Part shown: piece by piece, positions 55,843-64,000 of the stretch | How the letters are laid out: each line of letters starts with the position of its first letter | Numbering within the stretch: the stretch's first letter is position 1 | Assembly: GCA_032718475.1 (NCBI GenBank) | Contig: JAUCBJ010003887.1 | Coordinates: 1 to 64,000 of the forward strand | From: Nemertoderma westbladi | Taxonomy: Eukaryota > Xenacoelomorpha > Nemertodermatida > Nemertodermatidae | DNA length: 64,000 bases | Direction: 5' to 3' | The notes under the pieces: model-generated | The model's input: only the letters and a program-made list of their open reading frames with translations | Database searches by the model: none | What the model was told of the DNA's origin: nothing | Made by a program: the position numbers and the translations under genes

Positions 55843-55887
55843 AGCTAAGGAAAATCTTTCTTAGCGAAAGTAGTTGATTTTCCTTAG
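55843..55887. repeat. Array hairpin 3
   Basis: Same arms and loop as at 53197. Confidence 0.85.
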
Positions 55888-55920
55888 CTTCGTGGATATT
55901 GTTAACTTCCAAAATTACCA

Positions 55921-57566
55921 TTTTTCGGCCCCAATTTCAGGCCCTTAACCCTAATAGTACTGGGCTATAAAATGTTGTACAAATACCGGGGGGGGGGGTT
56001 ATATTGACCCCCCCCCCCCCCCCCGTTTATTTGTACGTAGGTATCACTAGTCTGGTTCCGACCGAAAAAAAATTTAAAAAAATTTAAAAAAAATAATGTT
56101 TTCGAAAAAATGTACTGGTGTGGTTTTATTGCAGCACCAAAATTAGGCTCATTCCATGAAAAGGTCAACCTCCCCACTAATTTCTAAAAATGAGATGTAG
56201 CTTTGAATTTATACTTATTTTAGGTCAAAATTTATCGTACTTCATGAATTCAGTGCTAAAAATTGTATCAACACAGGTGGTTTATCAAAAATAGTCGAAT
56301 TACAAATTATGCACCTGCTCTGCACAAAATGTGAATAAAAGTGTGCAAAAGTTTCGTTTCCTGTAGGCACTTCCTATGACCAATAAATTAACATTTCTGA
56401 GCATGTACCAAATCAAAAACAAACCCATTTTCGAATTTTTTTGGTTTTATTTAATTTCACCAGTGTTTCGTTCCTCTGTAATGAAATCGATAAAGTTAAT
56501 CTTGTGATGTCCCATACTTTACCTAAAATAGTGAAATTTTTAGTTTATTCACAGAGATGTAACTCAGCCTAATCACCCAGTGGAATGCAAAGCACGTTTG
56601 TGTTGCGTCATCGTATAAAACAATTAGTTTCATCTTCACTCCCTCAGAAATATCATGGCGGCCAATTGAAAATTGTCCCATACTTTACCATCAAAATGGC
56701 GATTATATTAGTGCACTGTATTAATGTAAAATGTGAAGCCATGAGTGTTATAATACTCTAAGGTCATAGTCGGCCGTAAGAATAGGAGTCTATATTTGAA
56801 CTGAGAATCATTCCTCAGTCAAGAAATCCTTGGGTTTATGCATGTAAAGTCCCATACTTTACCAAAAAATAGTGAAATTTTTAATTTATACACAGAGAAG
56901 TAGTCTAACTCAGCCAAATCACCCAGTGGAATGCAAAGCACGTTTGTGTTGCGTCATCTTAAGAAACAATTACCTGTAGTTTCATAATCTACTCCCTCAG
57001 AAACATCATAACGGCCAATTGAAAATTGTCCCATACTTGACCATTATAATGGCGATTACATTAGTGCACTGTATTAATGTAATATATGAAACCTGGAGGG
57101 CAGGAGTGTTATTAATGCTTTAGGGTGATAGTAGGGGGAAGCATAGAAGTATGTATTTGAACCAAGAATCATTCCTCAGTTAACTAGTCGTTGCGTTTAT
57201 GCATGTAAAGTCCCGTACTTTACAACAAATTTCAAAAAATTTAGTTTTTTAGCAGATAAGAAGATCGGTAAGTACAGTAATTGATACATTTTCAGAAAAA
57301 TGGAAAGAAATTCTAAACTTTTTACAGACTACATGCCAAGTTTGGTTATATTTCATCAATGATTGGCGGACTTATTTCGGTTTTTATCAAAATTTTGAAA
57401 CTATCGGTACCAACAGACAGACTGTCTGATATGTGACCTTTGATTCCTTAAACTTCAGATTCTTTCCAAACTTTTGACAGACTTCATAGGACACTAGGTT
57501 ACTGCTATTTTCGTATCTCCAACATATTGCTGAAAATGCCACTTCCCATTTTATGAGGGTAATTTG
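55921..57566. other. Repeat-rich non-coding DNA
   Basis: No gene. A G-run/C-run inverted pair at 55988-56024 inside a longer imperfect palindrome (GTACAAATAC ... GTTTATTTGTAC). A unit of about 342 bp is repeated: CCCATACTTTACC ... AATCACCCAGTGGAATGCAA at about 56511 and 56851, with a third partial copy at about 57211. Confidence 0.6.
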
Positions 57567-57651
57567 GCGGAATTGAATCCGCTTACACTCCCCCCCATGC
57601 TATCTTCCCGGTGAGAAGATAGCATCATCTACAAGTGCGCTTCAATTCCGC
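57567..57651. repeat. Nested double hairpin beside a polypurine tract
   Basis: Outer arms GCGGAATTGAA (57567-57577) / TTCAATTCCGC (57641-57651), inner arms ATGCTATCTTC (57597-57607) / GAAGATAGCAT (57615-57625); both 11 bp and perfect. Between them, on the minus strand, GGGGGGGAG is followed by TGTAAGCGG, the look of a polypurine tract and a 3' LTR start at 57587. Confidence 0.75.
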
Positions 57652-58195
57652 TGGAACTTGATCTACTATCGGGTGTGGGGTGGAGTTCTTTTTTCAAAGT
57701 CGGCTTTCCAGGCCGCTCCCTCTGGGTATGATATCACTACCCCTTCTTGGTGCAACCGCAACCTATGTTGCACCAAGACATCTAACGTCTCTGTTCGAGA
57801 CAATTGTGGACTCCTCTCACACAATTTTATATCTCCTCACTCTAAACTGACTCTAACTTCACTAGCTCCACTCTAACTCCACTCTACTCTATCTTACTCT
57901 CGGACCTCTCTGTCCCTTACTCTCCCTCTTACTGCTCACTCCCCACATTTGAATTGCACTCGTTTACTTTCCACACATGTCAACACCTCCTCTCAATATC
58001 TTCTCTGTACTCCTGTACCCAACCCTTTCTTGTACTCGTTCCTGTACTTACTTTGATTATATTGATTCTAATTATACTCTATTGATTATTACATACGTAC
58101 ATACTAATTGCACTTTTATTAAATTTGCACTTAGGAGTTCGTATTACTTGGCATGTGGTGCCTTCCAGGCATCCCCACATCTCCCCCTCCAAGTC
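57652..58195. other. No gene seen
   Basis: C/T-rich sequence with many ACTC runs, lying between the hairpin and the accessory pseudogene. Short plus-strand frames lack features. Confidence 0.5.
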
Positions 58196-59056
58196 TTAGT
58201 TCGCTCCTCCCGTCTTCGGGAACCATCTCAGTTCCTTCCCTATATCGTCATCTTGCCTCGGTCGCTTCCTTGTGGCTGTTGCTTCCTTGTTCTTATCCTC
58301 CTTAAGGCTCCCCATTCTCGCCGTTACCGCTTTACTGATCCCTGTGGTCGATTCCTTGGGCGCTGGTGTTATTAGCTCCCAGTAATGCTTTACAGGTGGC
58401 CCTTCCGAATGCCCCTCCTGCTTCCCCCTAGTAGCGTCCCATAAGATCATCTTCATGGTCCACGGCACATGGATGGTAAGCAAGCTTCAGGACGTTAACG
58501 TCTCTGTCCATGTTTACGTCCTCGTCTCGTCTCGGCATCGCCTCACCAAACACTACTCGTGGTGCCAGTCCTGGTTGCTCGCCCAACCTGATGGTGCTCC
58601 CCGCGAAATCCATCGCCGGCTCCTCATGCACCCAGGCCCGCTTGCCGGGTTTATCCCAGAAGGCCCTCGCCCCGCTGGCTGTCACCACTCTCCGTGGCCG
58701 ATTCTCTCGATGGGCGGCATCTCCCCGAACTCGTCGTCATCCTCATCCCCCGCTGGGACTGGATCCAGACCCGGTATCCCGGTAGATCCACCGTGTCCCT
58801 TCCCACCTTGGCTCTTGCCCGTAACTTTCCATCCTTCCAGTTCCCTCGGTCTCTTCCTCGCAAAATCGCCCTCAGAGCCCGCTGGCATGGGCGTCGCTTG
58901 CAGTCCCGATGTCAACTGTTTCGGCGATCCTTCCATCCATCCTAGCTCCTCCCCCAGAAACTCGCCCGAGCGCCCTGATCCCCACCGTAACTCATCCAAG
59001 TTCTGGGCCTCGAATCCGTAGTCCTCTCCTCTAGCTAGCTCCTGCCTCTCTTTCAT
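58196..59056 (-). pseudogene. Decayed C-terminal extension of the exonuclease-like ORF
   Basis: Three overlapping minus-strand frames (59056-58682, 58688-58428, 58483-58196) follow the exonuclease-like ORF with overlaps of 6 to 61 bases, as when one gene has collected small indels. The text is Gly/Glu/Asp/Pro-rich and disordered (for example PAGDEDDDEFGEMPPIE, KRPRQDDD); no knuckles are seen. No family recognised. Confidence 0.4.
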
Positions 59057-60212
59057 CTGCCTCCCTCCTTTCTCGTCTGGCGATTTCTTCCAATCGCTTC
59101 TCTTCTAGTCTATCCGCCTCCAGCTTCTCCCACCTCTGATATGGTGTATCCACCTCCCTGTCTACTAGATGTCGGCAGTTGTAATATACCGACTCGCCTT
59201 TCAGCCCTGGGTGGTCTGCCAGACCCTCGAAGGCCACCTTGAAGGCTCTTCTGTAGTTTAGGGGTGATCCAGACAGTAGAAACACCGTTGGCTCTCTTCC
59301 GATAACCACGGCCATGAATAGGTTTAATAAACCTATCATTATCCAATCCTCCTTGAGGATATATCGCTTCTGATATATCTTTATCGCTCCTCTCCGGAAC
59401 TGATACACCTCCTGTTTCCCTGGCCTCGCTCCCCACTTCAGCGAGTTTGCCAGCTCCGCTCCGTACTCCTCTCTGAATTTGACCCAGTCCATCGGTTTAT
59501 GGCAGACGAGCCCCATGAGCTGACCCATCGCCACTGCTCCACAATGTCCTGTATTCTCTACCAATCCCAACCCGGCTGGCCCTGTCATGGCCATGTAGAC
59601 TGCTTGCATGTGCAGGAGGTTGGTGGTCTCCGGTCCGAAGATCCTCTCCGCATCGTCGCGGATCGCCAATCCCACCTTCATCGTCGTCTTCTCTCTTACT
59701 AGGTTCTGCACCGCCCTTGGTAACTGGTTCAACTTCGGTCCGCTCTTCTTTCCATACGTTCCCAGATTGAACAGGAATATGTCCCCATTTGGCGCAGCCA
59801 AATGCAGAAGTATGGTTCTGGCCGACCCCGCCGACCCTCTTCTCGAACCCTCGTCGTCTTCCACAGTCCCTTCGTCGTCTAGGACCATGTATCCTCCCCT
59901 GTTTACGGACTCTACGAACCTCCTCCAGTCCTTTCTTGGTGGTTCCCTAACGTAATGGAAATGTTCAAGGATCGCATTGTCTAGCGACGGTGTCCCGTAG
60001 GTCCCGACCAGTCGCCTCCCGTGCATCTCCCTGATATGGTCCTGCAGCGCTCGCGCCTTGTGACCCTTCTCTAACCGCACGTAGTATCCCCTCGTCTTCT
60101 CCTCCGGATGCCTCTGGGTGAAACCTACAAGTATCTCCTTTCCACCTCTTTCCGCCTTTCTCTTCCTGACAAGTCTCTCCGCCATTACGAACTCTTCCAA
60201 TCGCTCACCCAC
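59031..60212 (-). CDS. Exonuclease-like protein, homologue of element B ORF2/ORF3
   Basis: 393 aa, open. Pattern of an RNase D/WRN-like 3'-5' exonuclease. Exo I D-x-E in GYMVLDDEGT (D112, E114), strands ARTILLHLAAPNGDIFLFNL, Exo II helix LPRAVQNLVREKTTMKVGLAI with RDD at 185-187, helical region (GAVAMGQLMGLV), and Exo III candidate YILKEDWIMIGLLNLF. It aligns by eye with B ORF2 from VGT (residue 69) through the end of its domain and into B ORF3 (SVYYNCRHLVDRE). The C-terminus is a charged helix (LEEKRLEEIARRERREADER). It lies upstream of a polypurine tract/LTR-start-like sequence at 57587 in the same orientation, so it may be the 3' gene of another retroelement rather than a host gene. Activity not shown. 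Confidence 0.55.
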   Translation of the reverse strand: MGERLEEFVMAERLVRKRKAERGGKEILVGFTQRHPEEKTRGYYVRLEKGHKARALQDHIREMHGRRLVGTYGTPSLDNAILEHFHYVREPPRKDWRRFVESVNRGGYMVLDDEGTVEDDEGSRRGSAGSARTILLHLAAPNGDIFLFNLGTYGKKSGPKLNQLPRAVQNLVREKTTMKVGLAIRDDAERIFGPETTNLLHMQAVYMAMTGPAGLGLVENTGHCGAVAMGQLMGLVCHKPMDWVKFREEYGAELANSLKWGARPGKQEVYQFRRGAIKIYQKRYILKEDWIMIGLLNLFMAVVIGREPTVFLLSGSPLNYRRAFKVAFEGLADHPGLKGESVYYNCRHLVDREVDTPYQRWEKLEADRLEEKRLEEIARRERREADEREAGAS

Positions 60213-63200
60213 AAGGTGGTGCCTTACAAAGGCTCAAAATAGATGAGTGATGTAGTTAGGATGGTCTGTGTGGTCCGATAATGGCCTATCTCTCTCAGAA
60301 CACTAGGTTTTCTGTTATATTTTACCTATGTACCCCACAAAGTGCTAAATTTTCCTAAATTCCCTAAATCTGTCAGTTGCTTTTATAATGTTCTAGAATT
60401 TTTTGCCTACTGTTACCATAATTTATTGAATTTTATTTTTAATACTAAATTGTAATCCTACTACTGTGCTATTAATACTCATAATGGGTTATTTCTGCCT
60501 AAATGACCCCCATAGTTTGCATACAGGGTAGACTAGCTATTTCTTACTGTGCTAGTCTGCACCAGGTAACCTCCTGGCCCTGTATCAAACATTCTGAACT
60601 ACTCTACGGGCTGTGCAGTACAATAGTCTGTCTCGTGCGGCCTACACGGTCTGTCCTGCTGTGCCACCTTTCCTCTATATTACCCAAGTAGAACGGTTTC
60701 GTTCTAATTAAATGAAACAGAGTTGTAATGATTTAAAAATTGTAAAAAATGTTCAAATTTGGCCAAAAATTGGCCAAAAGTTTAATTATTAGCCGACTAC
60801 TGAATGCCTTTTAGCTGCAAGTTTCAAAGAACATGCACACAGTATAGGCGCGTTTGTGGTATAAGTTTCAACCCCATAGGCCTAAAGCTCTATGAGCTAG
60901 GGGCTGCGGAATGTCGAAAAATAGCATTTTTTGACAAATTTTCTGGGAAAAATGGATTCATTTAAAAATGGCCAATTTTTGGAATCTGAAAATTTTATAG
61001 AATGTGCATTATTTATATAGCTAGAAAAAACCCAAACGACATTGCAGAGTTTGTATTTGATTATTTCGAGATAATTGAGCGCGAATATAAAAAAAACGTG
61101 ATTTTTCCAAAATTTACAAACTTTGACCTTTGACCCTTAAAGTTCGATTTTCTAAAAAACTAAGGGTATCACTTCTAACGGGCGGGAGATCTGTCAGCAT
61201 GCAAAATTTCAGCTTCTGAGGATTATCCCTTATATGGGCTAGTACGAACTGCGCGGAATATACTATATGTAGAAACGTGTACACGGGATGGTTCGCAGCT
61301 GGACTCCAGCTGCGAACGGGTTGACTTTTTGATTTTATTTTTCGAGAGTCCGCATATCCAACTAGTAGGCACAGCGTTCTCCCTTAATGACAAGAACAAT
61401 ACCGGTACCGTTTCATTCAGTACTGCTGTACTGTACTTACTGTTTGCCTGGCGCTGACAGAAAAAATATAAGAAAGCCATTCCGTACGCGAAAAGACAAT
61501 TAAGGTGTTATTTCAGCCTTCTCATAGGGTTAATGTTAAATTAATTAAAAAAATTTAAAATTGTACTGTAAACTGTTTTCCTAAATTTAGTTTATTATTT
61601 TGTTTAAAAAAGCCTCTATTATAACCTGTTACTTTCCATTAAAATGTACCTTAAATGGTGAATATCGAAATTAAATATTCGCGAAATTAAGCTAATATGT
61701 TTAAATGGGCTGAAACGACACCCCAATTGGTAATATGCGTTCCGTACAGGAATATTGGTCCGTGAATTAACTAATCAGCTCACTCACTCAATCAGCTGTT
61801 TTCATACAGGAATGTTTGATATTTCCAAAGACCCAAGACCCAATTATAAAGACCTGCATAATATTGTAACATGTGTTAACTTTCGTTTATTGTTTTGGTT
61901 CCCTCTGTAACCTGCTACTTTACTAACCTGCTCCTTTAAGGGGGGGTACACCATTTTCGGGCAACTCCTCGATTTATCACTCTCAGCGTTTCAAAATTGT
62001 TTGGTTTTGGCTTACATTTGGAATATAGGTGCCTAAGATGCTATTCTACATGACAGGTCAGAAATTTTTTTTTTTCGCTAATTAATATTAGTTAATACGA
62101 GTTAACAATAAAAAAAACTTGGTTGCGCTTAAAACCCTAAGGCTTTTACAGTTTTGAATCTAATCACATGAAAGTCTTTTTATATGATAGATCTAAGATG
62201 GGGCAACATAATTATCAGGTGAAATTTTGTGAAAATAATTCTGCACCGCTAGGTGGCGCTGCAAATTTATGCTAATGTTTTAGGTTTGTTTTAAATAGTA
62301 TTAAATTTTATTAACAAAAAATTTCGAAAAGTTGTTTGATACTTTTATGAATAGTGGCTATGTAGACACCCACAGAAAGTTTCAGACTAATTACTCAAAA
62401 ATTGTAGAAGGGTTTTGAAGTTGACAATTTCATAAAATAAATATTTGGAGATAATCGACCTTTCATTATACAATATACCATAGTAATTTCAATAGGTCGC
62501 CCGAAATAGAAATTGTTTCAACTTGAAAACTAAAAGAGCTATTAAATAGCGGTTTTCAGATTTGGAAACACCATTCAATGGTGCATTATAATAGACCATA
62601 AAAAAAATTAAGGTGCCCCCTTAAAGTGGCTTGGGGGACAACTACTCCTTCTGAATGGATCAAAGATTCCAGATTATGAAAACAGGAAATTTGATTCATG
62701 AGCTGATTGGTTATTCACGGATTAAAACGGAACGGCTTGTAAAATATCCACTTCTGCAATATTGTAACTGTAATATTATATATTCTCCAATTATTACAGA
62801 ATTAGGAACTAAAAATACCAGCCGCCGCCTAATCGTAGTGACAACGCTCGGCCACATGGATCGTTTTCACTACGATTGAAATTTATCTTTTATGTTCAAT
62901 GTTCATGGCCAAACGTTGTCACTGCGATTTAATTCGTAGTGACAATGTTCGACCATGAACATTGAACCCAAAAATAATTTTAAATAATATATCATATTAT
63001 ATATACATATAAATCAAATAATTTACGTTTACGTAGTGACGACAACGCTCGTCCACTATCTACTGTTAACTAGCTTCCATCCTCCCTGCTTCATTCAACC
63101 TTCAAGCATTATCTCTGCAGTACACAATAACGCTACGGAGCTTCAAACTCCAATATCCAATATCCAAACTCCAAAAATCGCATAAATGAAATAATAAGAG

Positions 63201-63341
63201 GATGTACCTACAGTATGTAGTAGCGCAAATGGGTGCTTGGATATTGAATGGATATTGGGGGATTGTCAGGAGTAACTGGATAAAGTGCGAAGTTGAAGAA
63301 AAAATATATCTTGATATGCATACTATTTCTACTTTTCTTAC
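60213..63341. other. Intergenic/intronic DNA, no gene seen
   Basis: AT-rich, small frames only (for example 61223-61480, 62655-62879) without domains. Part may be intron of the cadherin gene, which continues leftward from its splice donor at 63341. Confidence 0.5.
62830..63060. repeat. Cluster of inverted and direct repeats around CGTAGTGACAA
   Basis: TCGTAGTGACAACGCTCGGCCA (shortened here to its core CGTAGTGACAACG) faces GGCCAAACGTTGTCACTGCG; ATGTTCAATGTTCATGG faces CCATGAACATTGAAC; a third CGTAGTGACGACAACGCTCG lies near 63033. Possible fold-back element. Confidence 0.65.
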
Positions 63342-64000
63342 CAAAGTTCTCCGCTTCTCGAATTTAATTTCACATCAAAACGTTGCGACATTTCCCCAGA
63401 AATCGTCACCCTTTTGATAGAATATTTTTCAGAATCCCTGTCGGTTGGTTTCGGTTTAATTTCGTAACATTTGTTCATTTCCGTACAATTTTTGATCTTT
63501 TCATCACATTCCTTAATGAACATTTCATTTAGCTTGGTATTAAATTTCGGAGAATTGTCATTAGTATCCTCGGCTTTTAAAATTATTGTGTAGCTTTGTT
63601 CTACATTAGATTCGCCAGATCCTTTGAGATCATAATCGCCTCTATAGTCATCACCTAAATTCACGATAAAATCGAATAGAAACTCGCAGGTATCTAAGCA
63701 TACACCACTAAGACTTTCATCGTCACGGTCAAATTCTTGTTTAGTGAAGATTTTGTGTTCTTGAAGTGAGAAATATTTCTTGGTATGTGTTTTCATGGTG
63801 ATACCTCGATTAAAAAATAATTCGAAATTTAGTTTTTTTGCATTATCATTAGAAATTCTCAATAACGTTACAACGTCAACTACTTCGGTTCCTTTATTAA
63901 TATTATCGTCTATGATTTTGTATTGTTTTAGTCCACTAGGAAGTTGAATATCTTCTTTCTTCGTACAAATCGTAATTGAAACAATAACTAATAAAACAGT
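63342..64000 (-). CDS. Cadherin-family gene, exon with a cadherin repeat (partial)
   Basis: Open frame from the right edge to a splice donor (TTTG/GTAAGA, exon end 63342). It begins with a hydrophobic stretch (TVLLVIVSITIC) that looks like the end of a signal peptide, then a cadherin-type start (QYKIIDDNINKGTEVVDVVT). The calcium-binding linker motif DTNDNSPKF lies near 63560 and TDRDSEKY near 63430, starting the next repeat; a SGELW block (commonly followed by hydrophobic residues in cadherin repeats) ends the exon. Extracellular adhesion protein, protocadherin or fat-like not resolvable. This is the only likely host gene in the window. It supports a metazoan source. Confidence 0.8.

Larger units (their letters stand above)
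51188..55920. repeat. Tandem array with RFX X-box-like palindromes about every 150 bp
   Basis: Higher-order unit of about 1.3 kb, two to three copies. GTTRCC-type palindromes (GTTGCCATGGAAAC, GTTACCATGGTAAC, GTTGTCATGGTAAC, GTTGCTATGGTAAC, GTTGCCAAGGTAAC) start at 52776, 53018, 53623, 53769, 53929, 54081, 54227, 54383, 54904, 55050, 55208, 55363, 55509 and 55665, commonly 146-160 bp apart. Each large unit also has one 13-bp perfect hairpin (53197, 54562, 55843). The array is interrupted by a LINE at about 51221-52768. Confidence 0.8.

Noticed and set aside
58455-59021. 188-aa plus-strand Pro/Ser-rich ORF
   Set aside because: Shadow of the GC-rich tail of the minus-strand exonuclease-like pseudogene.

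Overview
The window is non-bacterial DNA from an animal, most likely an invertebrate. BEL/Pao retroelements, which are known only from metazoans, fill most of it, and the right edge carries an exon of a cadherin-type adhesion gene. There are no operons or bacterial signals. I cannot place the species. Almost everything else is mobile DNA in different stages of decay.

Layout. 1-2.8 kb: minus-strand Ty1/copia-order element (gag-like ORF, then zinc knuckle, protease and integrase, running off the left edge). 3.4-46 kb: a nest of three BEL/Pao elements. An old plus-strand outer element begins with a broken gag (3.4-5.58 kb), resumes with protease/RT (19.06-21.0 kb), resumes again with RNase H/integrase (40.3-42.9 kb) and ends with an accessory ORF (43.7-44.4 kb). 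Element C (minus strand, 1233-bp LTRs at 5589-6821 and 17830-19062, outer target duplication AAATC) sits at the gag/protease junction. Element B (minus strand, 19.3 kb, LTRs 20998-23304 and 38015-40323, target duplication GTCTG) sits inside the outer RT/RNase H region. A 3.5-kb segment (LTR of C + outer protease/RT + first 347 bp of the B LTR) is present twice (5589-9103 and 17830-21344), which points to recombination between a solo-LTR allele and a full-length allele, or to an assembly join of two haplotypes.

Element B is the most interesting object. Besides gag, protease, RT, RNase H and integrase it carries about 3.7 kb of extra coding sequence between integrase and its 3' LTR: a 207-aa ORF that is also present at the same place in the outer element, and a long frame (broken by one in-frame stop) with an RNase D/WRN-like 3'-5' exonuclease signature followed by three zinc knuckles. 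B is also seeded with 12 copies of a 20-bp palindrome, GGTAGGCTCGCAAGCCTTCC, which mostly lie inside coding sequence, are open in all reading frames, and in the commonest frame spell the same peptide (GRLASLP) whichever strand is read. The outer element has its own unrelated palindrome family (core AAACCNGCNGGTTTG, peptide KPAGL). These look like coding palindromic elements comparable in behaviour to the Rickettsia palindromic elements.

46.4-50.4 kb: a pogo/Tigger-type (DDE_1) transposase pseudogene split by a LINE with a 29-bp target duplication. 51.2-55.9 kb: a tandem array carrying RFX X-box-like palindromes roughly every 150 bp, itself split by another LINE. 55.9-60.2 kb: repeats, a nested double hairpin beside a polypurine tract/LTR-start-like sequence, and a second, diverged copy of the exonuclease-like ORF. 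60.2-63.3 kb: no genes seen, some inverted repeats. 63.3-64.0 kb: cadherin first-repeat exon, minus strand, with a clear splice donor. Most frame lesions in B and in the LINE at 47.6 kb are in-frame stops (often TGA) rather than indels, which suggests CpG transition decay.
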